Shown one piece after another: positions 1-8,495 of a stretch of 64,000 nucleotides of DNA. The translations under genes were made by a program, and so were the position numbers. The notes under the pieces are model-generated. The model made no database searches, was not told the DNA's origin, and saw only the letters and a program-made list of their open reading frames with translations. The first letter of the stretch is position 1. Each line of letters opens with the position of its first letter. The DNA is from Tetzosporium hominis (GTDB taxonomy: Bacteria; Bacillota; Bacilli; Bacillales_A; Planococcaceae), in assembly GCF_002265435.1 (NCBI RefSeq), contig NZ_NOKQ01000134.1, forward strand, positions 248,001 through 312,000, read 5' to 3'.

Positions 1-116
1 CAGAAGATCATGCACAATCATTAGCTGAATGGGTTGAAGAAACGTATCCAGATGTAGAAGTGGAAGTCTATAATGGCAAGCAGCCGTTATATCCTTACAT
101 TCTTTCAGTAGAATAA
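1..116 (+). CDS. fakA: Fatty acid kinase catalytic subunit FakA (YloV, DAK family), 3' end only
   Basis: This is the 3' end of a gene that begins before the window. The readable frame starts at base 3 and gives 37 residues ending ILSVE before the TAA at 114-116. The end (a tyrosine- and proline-containing stretch, then ILSVE) resembles the C-terminus of YloV/FakA, which phosphorylates fatty acids bound to FakB carriers so that they can enter phospholipid synthesis. The position directly upstream of sdaAB matches B. subtilis. The catalytic domain is outside the window, so the call rests on a short tail plus gene order. Confidence 0.72.
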   Translation, partial: EDHAQSLAEWVEETYPDVEVEVYNGKQPLYPYILSVE

Positions 117-140
117 AAGAAACTGAGTCTGAATCCAGTA

Positions 141-173
141 AAGGGAGTTTCTCGTCATGGGAAACTCCCTTTT
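141..173 (+). terminator. Intrinsic terminator after fakA
   Basis: An 11-bp perfect stem (141-151 with 161-171, AAGGGAGTTTC / GAAACTCCCTT) has a 9-nt loop and is followed by a short T run interrupted by G. It lies 25 bp after the fakA stop. Confidence 0.75.
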
Positions 174-185
174 GTGTGTTCTATT

Positions 186-271
186 GTGTGCAGGGGAAGC
201 GTTCCGCAGGCGCGGGCTGAGCCTCGGTCTCAGCTTCCGCTTTTTATCCCGCTGGAGTCACCCCTGCACAC
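186..271. repeat. MITE-like intergenic palindromic element, 86 bp
   Basis: The element is bounded by a perfect 11-bp inverted repeat, GTGTGCAGGGG at 186-196 and CCCCTGCACAC at 261-271. Inside is a GC-rich segment with a second small hairpin (GCTGAG ... CTCAGC) and a CCGCAGG motif typical of dispersed intergenic palindromes in Bacillales. It has no coding potential and sits between the fakA terminator and sdaAB. That it is a member of a dispersed family is inference; the inverted repeat is directly seen. Confidence 0.6.
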
Positions 272-402
272 TTTAAATATAGTCCTCTTTTATTTCATTT
301 GTTTAGATAAAGGTGTTACGTTGCAGCCACTTTACTTTAGAGCTAGAACTAAAAGCGTTTTCATAGTAAGATGGTAAGGATAAAGGTTTGGGGGAATCGA
401 GT

Positions 403-1065
403 ATGAAGTTTAAATCTGTTTTTGATATTATTGGACCCGTAATGATAGGTCCATCCTCTTCACATACAGCGGGAGCCGCAAGAATTGGACGAATAGCACG
501 GGATTTATTTGGGAAACAACCTACATGGGCTCGCATACATTTATATGGTTCGTTCGCGGAGACTTATAAGGGACATGGCACGGACGTTGCAATTGTCGGG
601 GGTCTCCTTGATTACGATACAGATGATGAACGCATCAAGACGGCTTTTGAAGAAGCAGCGCAAGTTGGAATGACTTATGAATTTATTCCGGAGACTGCGC
701 ATACAGAACACCCGAATACAGCTCGCATTGTATTGGGTGACGACAAACAAGAAATGTCGATCGTCGGAATTTCAATTGGGGGCGGAAAAGTAGAACTTGT
801 TGAGCTTAATGGTTTTCCTTTACGACTCTCAGGCGGTCACGCGGCGATTTTAGTAGTACATGATGACCGTTCTGGATGTATTGCTTCTGTTGCGAGTTGT
901 TTAGCGGAGCAACAGATCAATATTGGTCATATGGAAGTTTCTCGTAAAGAGAAAGGCAATATGGCACTTATGGTCATTGAAGTCGACCAGACGGTTAGTC
1001 AAGAGGTACTCGAGCAGATTGCTGCTCTTCCAAATATTATTCAAGTCACACGAATTGCAGAATAG
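403..1065 (+). CDS. sdaAB: L-serine dehydratase, iron-sulfur dependent, beta subunit
   Basis: Beta chain of the oxygen-sensitive [4Fe-4S] L-serine dehydratase, which deaminates L-serine to pyruvate and ammonia in the cytoplasm with SdaAA. The 220-residue protein has the beta-chain signature GPSSSHTAGAARIG near residues 16-29 and a C-terminal ACT domain from about residue 143, which usually senses amino acids. The ATG at 403 is chosen because a GGGGG ribosome site at 390-394 lies 8 nt before it. An upstream TTG in frame at 388 would have no ribosome site. The gene is followed after 11 bp by sdaAA, as in B. subtilis. Confidence 0.93.
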   Translation: MKFKSVFDIIGPVMIGPSSSHTAGAARIGRIARDLFGKQPTWARIHLYGSFAETYKGHGTDVAIVGGLLDYDTDDERIKTAFEEAAQVGMTYEFIPETAHTEHPNTARIVLGDDKQEMSIVGISIGGGKVELVELNGFPLRLSGGHAAILVVHDDRSGCIASVASCLAEQQINIGHMEVSRKEKGNMALMVIEVDQTVSQEVLEQIAALPNIIQVTRIAE

Positions 1066-1076
1066 GAGGGGTTCAA

Positions 1077-1976
1077 ATGGAAGTATTATTTCGTAATGTC
1101 CGCGAGCTAGTAGAACGGGCAGAGTCTGAAAATAAATTGATTTCCGAGATCATGATCGAGCAAGAGATGCTCATCACGGATCGTTCAAGAGAAGATATCA
1201 TGAAGCAAATGGATCGCAACTTGACCGTAATGGAAGAAGCGGTCGAAAAGGGTCTCCAAGGAGTTCGCTCAACTTCTGGATTAACAGGTGGAGATGCGGT
1301 CCTCATTCAAAACTACATGAAAAAAGGCAATACACTTTCAGGGGAACTTTTACTTGATGCTGTCAGTAAGGCAGTAGCTACTAATGAAGTGAACGCAGCT
1401 ATGGGGACGATTTGCGCAACACCTACTGCAGGTTCTGCAGGTGTCGTACCGGGGACTTTGTTTGCGGTCATCCATAAACTGAACCCAACTCGTGAGCAGA
1501 TGATTAACTACCTGTTCACTTCAGGAGCATTTGGCTTTGTGGTGGCGAATAATGCCTCAATCTCAGGCGCAGCTGGAGGTTGTCAAGCAGAAGTCGGTTC
1601 TGCGGCTGGTATGGCGGCGGCTGCTATTACTGAAATGGCAGGTGGAACACCACAACAATGTTCGGAAGCATTTGCCATCACATTAAAAAACATGTTAGGT
1701 CTCGTCTGTGATCCGGTTGCGGGTCTAGTAGAAGTACCGTGTGTTAAACGGAATGCAATGGGAGCAGCCAATGCTCTTGTAGCTGCAGATATGGCTCTAG
1801 CAGGAGTTACTAGCCGAATTCCATGTGATGAAGTCATCGATGCGATGTACAAAATCGGTCAAACCATGCCAACTGCTCTCAAAGAGACTGCACAAGGTGG
1901 CTTGGCTGCAACACCAACAGGTCGTTGGCTCGAAGCGAAAATCTTTGGCGGAGCTGTGGTCGGCCGTGAACAATAG
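1077..1976 (+). CDS. sdaAA: L-serine dehydratase, iron-sulfur dependent, alpha subunit
   Basis: Catalytic alpha chain (299 residues) that carries the iron-sulfur cluster of L-serine dehydratase. The substrate-loop motif CATPTAGSAG and three further conserved cysteine contexts (GCQAEVG, VCDPV, VPCVKRN) that serve as likely cluster ligands are all present. The start has an AGGAGG-type ribosome site just after the sdaAB stop. The gene's last 11 bp overlap the proposed GTG start of recG, so the three genes are probably one transcript. Confidence 0.94.
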   Translation: MEVLFRNVRELVERAESENKLISEIMIEQEMLITDRSREDIMKQMDRNLTVMEEAVEKGLQGVRSTSGLTGGDAVLIQNYMKKGNTLSGELLLDAVSKAVATNEVNAAMGTICATPTAGSAGVVPGTLFAVIHKLNPTREQMINYLFTSGAFGFVVANNASISGAAGGCQAEVGSAAGMAAAAITEMAGGTPQQCSEAFAITLKNMLGLVCDPVAGLVEVPCVKRNAMGAANALVAADMALAGVTSRIPCDEVIDAMYKIGQTMPTALKETAQGGLAATPTGRWLEAKIFGGAVVGREQ

Positions 1977-4014
1977 TACCCTTTCCCAACCTATCTCGAT
2001 TTTAAAAGGTGTAGGAAAAGCAACAACTGAAGCACTGCAAGAACTGGGCATCTCCACTTTGGAAGATGTCCTGTTCACATTTCCAACAAGGCATGAAGAT
2101 TTTCGTCTTAAAGATTTGACGATGACCGAGCACAATGAGCGGGTGACAGTGGAAGGACGAATTGAGAGTGAGCCGACAGTTTTATATATGGGGAGAAAAT
2201 CAAGGTTACAGGTCAAAGTATTAACGGGACGCCATTTGATCAAAGCTGTGTTCTTCAACCAACCGTATCTAAAAGCAAAATTGATACCAGGTGAACTTGT
2301 CTCGATTTCCGGGAAATGGGACAAAGGCAGACAAGTGATTCAAGCTTCTGCTCACCACTTAGGTCCACGAACGGATACCCATGATTTTGAACCGGTCTAT
2401 GGGTTGAAGGGACGTGTCACTCAAAAAGTGTTTCGACGTCTACTAACTCAAGCGTTTGAACTGACAAAAGACGACTTGGTGGACCCCTTACCTGCTTCCG
2501 TACGTGAGTCTTATAGATTGCCGGATCTCTACCATGCACTCCAAGCCATTCACTTTCCTGAAGATGCAGAACAGACTAAACACGCCAGACGCCGCTTCGT
2601 CTATGAAGAACTGCTCCAATTCCAGTTGAAGATGCAAGCATTGAAAAAACTTCGCAAAGAAGCGAATGTAGGAAGATCGGTTTCCTATGACCAGCTGTTA
2701 ATCACGAGTTTTATCAAGTCGCTCCCTTATGAATTGACAGGGGCCCAGAAACGCGCCGTCGACGAGATCTTACGAGACCTCCGTGCGCCGTACCAAATGA
2801 ATCGTTTGTTACAAGGAGACGTGGGTTCTGGTAAGACAGTTGTAGCCGCTATCTCGCTAGTTGCAGCGTACAGTGCAGGAATGCAAGGTGCAATCATGGC
2901 TCCGACAGAAATCCTTGCTGAACAGCATGCGAATGCTTTTTACGAATGGTTTGCGCCACTTGGGATCCAAGTGGCACTGCTGACAGGGTCTACAAAAGCA
3001 AAAGCTCGCAGGCAAATCCTAGAAGGCTTACAGACAGGGAAAATAGACGTGGTGATAGGAACTCATGCTTTGATTCAACCGGATGTGCAATTCCAGAATC
3101 TTGGTGTCGTCGTCACAGATGAACAGCACAGGTTCGGTGTAGAGCAGCGGAGAGTGTTAAAACAAAAAGGCTTGGAACCTGATGTGCTGTTCATGACAGC
3201 AACACCGATTCCGCGAACTTTAGCTATCACAGCATTTGGAGAGATGGACGTTACGATTGTAGATGAAATGCCAGCAGGAAGAAAGCCGATAGAGACGTAT
3301 TGGATGAAAGAGCAGCAGCTTCCGGCACTCCTTGCACGACTTAAAAAAGAATTGGATGCGGGACGTCAGGCGTATGTCATCTGTCCACTTATCGAAGAAT
3401 CGGACAAGCTAGACCTACAAAATGTTTTAGAAATCTACCATCAATTACAGACCTACTATGAACCGCAGTATAAAGTGGAACTGATGCATGGGAAACTACC
3501 CTCTGATGAAAAAGATCAGGTCATGAGACGCTTTGCCGAAAATGACAGTCAGATCCTTGTTTCCACTACCGTGGTTGAAGTAGGGGTTAATATCCCGAAC
3601 GCGACGTTCATGATGATTTTTGACGCAGAACGCTTTGGTCTTGCGCAGCTTCACCAGCTCCGTGGACGGGTAGGGCGTGGGGACCAGCAGTCGTATTGTG
3701 TACTTATTGCTGACCCGAAGACGGAAGTCGGGAAAGAACGAATGACTTCGATGACGGAGACAACAGACGGCTTTGCACTTGCAGAAAAAGATTTAGAGCT
3801 TAGAGGACCTGGGGATTTCTTTGGACGCAAACAAAGCGGGATGCCAGAATTCAAAGTCGCGGATCTTGTACACGATTACCGCGCGCTCCAGACTGCTAGA
3901 GAGGATGCAGAAAAGCTAGTTGAGAGCTGTCATTTCTGGGAGTCTGAAGAATGGGCAGTCTACAGGAATGCACTTCAGCAATCCGGTATTTTAGAAGGTC
4001 AACGAATCGATTAG
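1966..4014 (+). CDS. recG: ATP-dependent DNA helicase RecG
   Basis: Branch-migration helicase that remodels stalled replication forks and Holliday junctions. The order is an N-terminal wedge/OB region with helix-hairpin-helix-like SILKGVGKA, Walker A GDVGSGKTVVA, the DEQH box in VVTDEQHRFG, motif III FMTATPIPRT, and the C-terminal helicase lobe with QLRGRVGRG. The open frame runs back into sdaAA, but the GTG at 1966 gives 682 residues, the length I recall for the B. subtilis protein. It overlaps the sdaAA end by 11 bp, with only a weak GGCGGAG ribosome site. A strong terminator follows the stop at once. Confidence 0.95.
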   Translation: MNNSTLSQPISILKGVGKATTEALQELGISTLEDVLFTFPTRHEDFRLKDLTMTEHNERVTVEGRIESEPTVLYMGRKSRLQVKVLTGRHLIKAVFFNQPYLKAKLIPGELVSISGKWDKGRQVIQASAHHLGPRTDTHDFEPVYGLKGRVTQKVFRRLLTQAFELTKDDLVDPLPASVRESYRLPDLYHALQAIHFPEDAEQTKHARRRFVYEELLQFQLKMQALKKLRKEANVGRSVSYDQLLITSFIKSLPYELTGAQKRAVDEILRDLRAPYQMNRLLQGDVGSGKTVVAAISLVAAYSAGMQGAIMAPTEILAEQHANAFYEWFAPLGIQVALLTGSTKAKARRQILEGLQTGKIDVVIGTHALIQPDVQFQNLGVVVTDEQHRFGVEQRRVLKQKGLEPDVLFMTATPIPRTLAITAFGEMDVTIVDEMPAGRKPIETYWMKEQQLPALLARLKKELDAGRQAYVICPLIEESDKLDLQNVLEIYHQLQTYYEPQYKVELMHGKLPSDEKDQVMRRFAENDSQILVSTTVVEVGVNIPNATFMMIFDAERFGLAQLHQLRGRVGRGDQQSYCVLIADPKTEVGKERMTSMTETTDGFALAEKDLELRGPGDFFGRKQSGMPEFKVADLVHDYRALQTAREDAEKLVESCHFWESEEWAVYRNALQQSGILEGQRID

Positions 4015-4054
4015 AGAATGCACAGAACGAAAGAGTTCTTGCATTCTCTTTTTT
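4013..4054 (+). terminator. Intrinsic terminator after recG
   Basis: A 10-bp stem (AGAGAATGCA at 4013-4022 with TGCATTCTCT at 4040-4049) starts within the recG stop codon and runs into six Ts. The right arm also supplies the TTGCAT -35 element of the fapR promoter. Confidence 0.85.
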
Positions 4055-4067
4055 GTATTTATATACT
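4039..4067 (+). promoter_or_regulatory. SigA-type promoter of the fapR-plsX-fab operon
   Basis: TTGCAT (4039-4044), a 17-bp spacer and TATACT (4062-4067). The predicted transcript start near 4074 falls inside the FapR operator, so bound FapR would block initiation. Confidence 0.65.
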
Positions 4068-4070
4068 GAT

Positions 4071-4089
4071 ATTAGTACCAAGTGCTAAT
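4071..4089 (+). promoter_or_regulatory. FapR operator (autoregulatory)
   Basis: ATTAGTACCAAGTGCTAAT at 4071-4089 is an imperfect inverted repeat that closely matches the FapR box known from Bacillus and Staphylococcus lipid genes (TTAGTACC followed by its mirrored half). It lies just downstream of the predicted -10 box of fapR. In the known system FapR repression is relieved by malonyl-CoA. Confidence 0.85.
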
Positions 4090-4102
4090 TGAGGTGATAA
4101 CT

Positions 4103-4681
4103 CTGCGTTATTCTAAAAAAGATCGACAAGCCGGCTTGAAAAAAAAGCTAGAAGACAACCCGTTTATAACAGATGAGCAATTAGCTACTTCCTTTCATGT
4201 AAGTGTTCAAACGATTCGCTTGGACCGTATGGAATTATCCATTCCTGAACTACGTGAACGAATTAAACATGTGGCGACGGATCGTTTAACTACAGTGCGT
4301 TCCTTAACAGAAGATGATGTCATTGGTGAAATCATAGATCTGACTTTAGGAGAAACGGCTATTTCAATGCTAGAAATCGGACAAGACCATGTGTTCCATA
4401 CACGAAATATCGCTCGAGGCCACCATTTGTTCGCTCAGGCCAATTCATTGGCTGTAGCTCTTCTAGATGACGAGCTCGCTTTAACTAAAAAAGCCACGAT
4501 TCATTTCGTGAAGCAAGTGAAAAAAGGAGATCGTGTCGTAGCGAAAGCCCATGTAACGGCTCGCCATAACGAACGAAACTCTACCATTTATGTAACGAGT
4601 AAGGTACATCAAGAAGTCGTGTTCGAAGGTGAGTTTGAGATGTATCACGTGTCAAAGACAGAAGAGAAGGTGACAGAATGA
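4103..4681 (+). CDS. fapR: Transcription factor FapR, malonyl-CoA-sensing repressor of fatty acid synthesis
   Basis: Repressor of fatty acid and phospholipid genes with an N-terminal DeoR-like helix-turn-helix ([20 protein letters not shown]) and a C-terminal hot-dog domain that binds malonyl-CoA ([17 protein letters not shown]). There is no ATG. In-frame candidates are GTG 4082, GTG 4094 and CTG 4103. CTG is preferred because GAGGTGAT at 4091-4098 is a near-ideal ribosome site 8 nt before it, and the resulting 192-residue protein aligns without gap to B. subtilis FapR from residue 1. GTG 4082 lies inside the operator, only about 8 nt from the predicted transcript start, and GTG 4094 lies inside the ribosome site. 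The gene overlaps plsX by 4 bp. Confidence 0.9.
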   Translation: MRYSKKDRQAGLKKKLEDNPFITDEQLATSFHVSVQTIRLDRMELSIPELRERIKHVATDRLTTVRSLTEDDVIGEIIDLTLGETAISMLEIGQDHVFHTRNIARGHHLFAQANSLAVALLDDELALTKKATIHFVKQVKKGDRVVAKAHVTARHNERNSTIYVTSKVHQEVVFEGEFEMYHVSKTEEKVTE

Positions 4682-5670
4682 AATTAGCTCTAGACGCAAT
4701 GGGCGGCGACAATGCCCCTCGTGAAATTGTAGAAGGTGCCTACCGTGCACTGGATGCATTCTCAGACATTGAGATTCAACTCTATGGAATCGAATCGGAA
4801 GTTTCTCCACTTCTAAAACAGCATGACCGATTAACGTTCATTCCAACTACAGAAAAAATTGAAGCAACCGATGAACCTGTGCGTGCCATCCGTCGTAAAA
4901 AAGACGCTTCGATGGTACGAATGGCTCAAGCTGTAAAAGACGGAGAAGCAGATGCGGCCATCTCAGCAGGGAATACAGGGGCACTTATGGCATCTGGACT
5001 TTTCATTGTTGGAAGAATTCCTGGTATTGACCGTCCAGCACTTGCTCCGACCCTTCCTACGATTGATGGCAAGGGCTTTGTGATGCTCGATCTTGGTGCC
5101 AATGCAGATGCCAAACCAGAACATTTGGTTCAGTATGCGATCATGGGCTCGATATACGCACAAAATGTCCGTTCAATCGAACGTCCGAGAGTAGGACTTT
5201 TAAACATCGGAACAGAGCCGGGTAAAGGAAATGACCTGACAAAACAAACTTATAGCTTGCTTGAAGAAGCGCCAGTAAACTTTATTGGCAATGTAGAAGC
5301 TCGTGACCTATTAGACGGAGTTGCGGATGTCGTAGTAACAGACGGATTTACAGGAAACATGGTATTGAAAACGATTGAAGGAACAGCAGGAAGTCTGTTC
5401 AAGATGCTGAAAGCAACATTTATGAAGTCAACGAAAACGAAACTAGCTGCAGCTCTTGTCAAAAACGATCTGTCCGATTTGAAAGGCTTAATGGATTATA
5501 CAGAATACGGAGGAGCAGGGTTATTTGGGCTCAATGCACCTGTCATTAAGGCGCATGGTTCGTCAAATGCCAACGCGATCTTCCATGCTATTCGTCAAGC
5601 GCGCACCATGGTGGAATGGAATGTCAGTGGTGTGATTGCAGAAACCATCAGAAAGGATCAATCCGAATGA
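4678..5670 (+). CDS. plsX: Phosphate acyltransferase PlsX
   Basis: Converts acyl-ACP to acyl-phosphate, the donor for PlsY in phosphatidic acid synthesis; a peripheral membrane enzyme. The 330-residue sequence begins with the family signature [19 protein letters not shown] and contains [10 protein letters not shown] and [12 protein letters not shown]. The start overlaps the fapR stop (ATGA) and its stop overlaps the fabD start (ATGA), which indicates tight translational coupling within the FapR regulon. Confidence 0.96.
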   Translation: MKLALDAMGGDNAPREIVEGAYRALDAFSDIEIQLYGIESEVSPLLKQHDRLTFIPTTEKIEATDEPVRAIRRKKDASMVRMAQAVKDGEADAAISAGNTGALMASGLFIVGRIPGIDRPALAPTLPTIDGKGFVMLDLGANADAKPEHLVQYAIMGSIYAQNVRSIERPRVGLLNIGTEPGKGNDLTKQTYSLLEEAPVNFIGNVEARDLLDGVADVVVTDGFTGNMVLKTIEGTAGSLFKMLKATFMKSTKTKLAAALVKNDLSDLKGLMDYTEYGGAGLFGLNAPVIKAHGSSNANAIFHAIRQARTMVEWNVSGVIAETIRKDQSE

Positions 5671-6608
5671 AAATCGCATTTTTATTTCCAGGTCAAGGAT
5701 CCCAATCAGTAGGTATGGCAAAAGATTTAGTCAACACTTACTCGAAATATGAAAAGTATTTATCAACAGCTGAAAAGTCACTTGGTTTTTCTATTTCCAC
5801 TTTAATGTTTGAAGGACCGATGGAAGAGTTGACGAAAACATATAACGCACAACCAGCTTTACTGCTAAGCAGCACGATCGCAGCCTCTTTGTTAATGGAA
5901 TATGGAGTGCAGCCTGAGTATCTTGCAGGTCACTCATTAGGGGAATATTCAGCTCTGGTCATGGCCGGTGCCCTATCTGTGAAAGATGGAGCAACTATCG
6001 TGCACAAGCGCGGGAAATTTATGAATGAAGCTGTTCCTGCAGGACAGGGAGCCATGGCAGCCATTCTAGGAATGGAAGCTGCGGCTCTTGAAGAAATAAC
6101 CGATTCTATTACAGCTAACGGTCATCCTGTTCAAATTGCGAATTTGAACTGCCCCGGTCAAATTGTGATTTCGGGGACTGCAGAAGGCGTTCGTCTGGCG
6201 TCAGAATCTGCTAAAGAAAACGGTGCTAAACGCGCAATACCATTAGCGGTCAGTGGACCTTTCCATTCATCACTAATGCGTCCAGCATCTTCAAAGCTGG
6301 CAGTAGAACTTGCTATGATCTCAGTTAATACACCAAAAGTGCCGGTGATTGCCAATGTAACAGCACAACCAGTGACGACAGCTGAACCAATTCGTCAGTT
6401 GCTGATTGAGCAAGTGACGGCTCCAGTACGCTGGGAAGAATCCGTGCGAAAGATGATTGACCTTGGTGTTGACACATTTATTGAATGTGGGCCAGGAAAT
6501 GTATTATCTGGATTAGTGAAGAAAATAGACCGTTCTGTTACAACTCTTTCTGTGCATGATTCGGAAAGTCTTGTGAAGACGATTCAGTTTGTGAAAGGGG
6601 TCTCTTGA
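5667..6608 (+). CDS. fabD: Malonyl-CoA:ACP transacylase FabD
   Basis: Loads malonate onto acyl carrier protein for chain elongation. The acyltransferase fold is clear: an FPGQGSQ start motif, the nucleophile elbow [10 protein letters not shown] with Ser90, and the catalytic histidine in GPFHSSLM. The frame extends upstream into plsX, but the ATG at 5667 gives the standard [14 protein letters not shown]-terminus and a 313-residue protein. It shares one base with fabG. Confidence 0.96.
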   Translation: MKIAFLFPGQGSQSVGMAKDLVNTYSKYEKYLSTAEKSLGFSISTLMFEGPMEELTKTYNAQPALLLSSTIAASLLMEYGVQPEYLAGHSLGEYSALVMAGALSVKDGATIVHKRGKFMNEAVPAGQGAMAAILGMEAAALEEITDSITANGHPVQIANLNCPGQIVISGTAEGVRLASESAKENGAKRAIPLAVSGPFHSSLMRPASSKLAVELAMISVNTPKVPVIANVTAQPVTTAEPIRQLLIEQVTAPVRWEESVRKMIDLGVDTFIECGPGNVLSGLVKKIDRSVTTLSVHDSESLVKTIQFVKGVS

Positions 6609-7351
6609 TGACTTTACAAGGAAAAACAGCCATCGTAACAGGTGGTTCTCGCGGTATCGGTAGTGCCATTGCAAAATATTTAGCTGCTAAAGGTGCTCAA
6701 GTCGTTGTCAACTATAGTGGCAGTCAAGAAAAAGCGGAGCAAGTAGTTGCAGATATTGAAGCGGCAGGTGGCAAAGCGATTGCTATAAAAGCGTCTGTAT
6801 CGAATCAAGATGAAGTGACTGCACTTATTAAAGAAACAGTGGATGCGTTTGGTCGTGTAGACATTCTAGTCAACAATGCAGGAATCACGCGAGATAATCT
6901 CTTGATGCGAATGAAAGATTCCGAGTGGGATGAAGTCATTGATACGAACTTAAAAGGCGTATTTATGACAATGAAAGCTGTCACACGTCAAATGATGAAA
7001 CAACGCTCTGGACGAATTATCAATATCTCGTCTATCGTTGGCGCTTCAGGGAATCCGGGTCAAGTGAACTACGTGGCAGCGAAAGCTGGTGTCATCGGGA
7101 TGACCAAAACGGTGGCACTTGAACTGGCATCAAGAGGGATCACAGTGAATGCCATTGCCCCAGGTTTTATTGAAACGGAAATGACCGAACAGTTACCAGA
7201 AGACATCAAATCGGCGATGCTGGGTCAAATTCCACTTAGCCATTTTGGTAAACCAGAAGACATTGCAGCTGCAGTAGCCTTTTTAGCATCAGACGATGCC
7301 AACTATATTACGGGGCAGACGCTTCATGTGAACGGCGGAATGTATATGTAA
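6608..7351 (+). CDS. fabG: 3-oxoacyl-ACP reductase FabG
   Basis: NADPH-dependent reductase of the fatty acid elongation cycle, 247 residues, a classical short-chain dehydrogenase. It has the cofactor loop TGGSRGIG (11-18), the NNAG motif near 89-92 and the catalytic Asn114, Ser141, Tyr155 and Lys159. The ATG at 6608 is 6 nt after an AAAGGGG ribosome site and shares its first base with the fabD stop (TGATG). A TTG one codon earlier is less likely. Confidence 0.96.
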   Translation: MTLQGKTAIVTGGSRGIGSAIAKYLAAKGAQVVVNYSGSQEKAEQVVADIEAAGGKAIAIKASVSNQDEVTALIKETVDAFGRVDILVNNAGITRDNLLMRMKDSEWDEVIDTNLKGVFMTMKAVTRQMMKQRSGRIINISSIVGASGNPGQVNYVAAKAGVIGMTKTVALELASRGITVNAIAPGFIETEMTEQLPEDIKSAMLGQIPLSHFGKPEDIAAAVAFLASDDANYITGQTLHVNGGMYM

Positions 7352-7403
7352 TCTAGGCAATGGCCTTGAAGTTTCGTATACTAGTGAGGGGAGGTGACAT
7401 CAC

Positions 7404-7643
7404 ATGTCAACAGTATTAGAGCGCGTTACTAAAGTCATCGTAGACCGTTTAGGTGTAGATGAGAGCGAAGTGAAGATGGAAGCTTCTTTCCGTGAAGATC
7501 TAGGCGCAGATTCATTGGACGTTGTAGAACTTGTTATGGAACTTGAAGATGAGTTCGATATGGAAATTTCTGATGAGGAAGCAGAAAATATTTCAACTGT
7601 AGGTTCGGCAGTAACATACATTGAAAGCAAACTTGGTGAATAA
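7404..7643 (+). CDS. acpP: Acyl carrier protein
   Basis: 79-residue acidic carrier of growing fatty acyl chains. The 4'-phosphopantetheine attachment serine is Ser37 in [16 protein letters not shown] strong GGGAGGTG ribosome site precedes the start. It is the last gene of the fapR-plsX-fabD-fabG-acpP group and is followed by a terminator. Confidence 0.97.
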   Translation: MSTVLERVTKVIVDRLGVDESEVKMEASFREDLGADSLDVVELVMELEDEFDMEISDEEAENISTVGSAVTYIESKLGE

Positions 7644-7653
7644 GAGGTAACAC

Positions 7654-7687
7654 AGCCGGTGAGACTTGTCTCTCCGGCTTTTACTTT
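7654..7687 (+). terminator. Intrinsic terminator after acpP
   Basis: An 11-bp stem with one mismatch (AGCCGGTGAGA at 7654-7664 with TCTCTCCGGCT at 7669-7679) has a 4-nt loop and a TTTTACTTTT tail. Confidence 0.85.
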
Positions 7688-7758
7688 TACTATGCAACAG
7701 CTAGAAATAGCAGTAAACTAGTAAGGATAGACCGCTAGATAGAGAAAGGCTGAGGAAA

Positions 7759-8493
7759 ATGAAAGACCAAAAGAAAAAACCACTATATAGCCAAGAGGCA
7801 AAAAAGAAGATTGCAGATTTCCAACAGGAATCGGGCATTGTATTTGCGAATGAAAGCCTTTTATTTGAAGCATTTACGCATTCATCTTATGTGAACGAGC
7901 ATCGCCGCAAATCCTTCATCGACAATGAACGGCTTGAGTTTTTAGGAGATGCAGTACTGGAATTAGCTGTTTCTCAATATTTATTTCACCGTTACCCGAA
8001 AATGACTGAGGGAGAGTTGACGAAACTTCGTGCGTCGATAGTCTGTGAACCGTCCCTTGTTCATTTGGCCAATGAGCTTCAGTTAGGAACCTTTATCTTA
8101 TTAGGGAAAGGCGAAGAAAATACAGGAGGGCGCAAGCGCCCTGCTCTTCTTGCGGATGTCTTCGAAGCGTTAGTAGGAGCTATTTATCTGGATCAAGGAC
8201 TCGATAAAGCAACCGAATTATTAGAACAGGTAATGTTCCCTAAAGTAGAAGTGGGTGCCTTTTCAAAAGTTACGGATTACAAGAGCCAGCTCCAAGAATT
8301 GATTCAACAAGATAATGCAGGCCAGCTAAAATACGAAATTGTGGATGAAAAAGGACCAGCACACAATCGTCTCTTTATTTCTCAGGTCTCGTTAGATGAC
8401 AAACCGCTCGGTACAGGAAGTGGACGCTCCAAAAAAGAAGCGGAACAACAGGCTGCGCAGGTCGCGATTGAGAAAGTGAAGACGGAGGAATAA
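7759..8493 (+). CDS. rnc: Ribonuclease III
   Basis: Double-strand-specific endoribonuclease that processes rRNA and the signal recognition particle RNA. The N-terminal RNase III domain has the signature [14 protein letters not shown] with the catalytic Glu/Asp residues. The double-stranded RNA-binding domain covers roughly residues 170-240, with [14 protein letters not shown] near its end. Length is 244 residues. It is followed 2 bp later by smc, the order found in B. subtilis. Confidence 0.95.
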   Translation: MKDQKKKPLYSQEAKKKIADFQQESGIVFANESLLFEAFTHSSYVNEHRRKSFIDNERLEFLGDAVLELAVSQYLFHRYPKMTEGELTKLRASIVCEPSLVHLANELQLGTFILLGKGEENTGGRKRPALLADVFEALVGAIYLDQGLDKATELLEQVMFPKVEVGAFSKVTDYKSQLQELIQQDNAGQLKYEIVDEKGPAHNRLFISQVSLDDKPLGTGSGRSKKEAEQQAAQVAIEKVKTEE

Positions 8494-8495
8494 CT

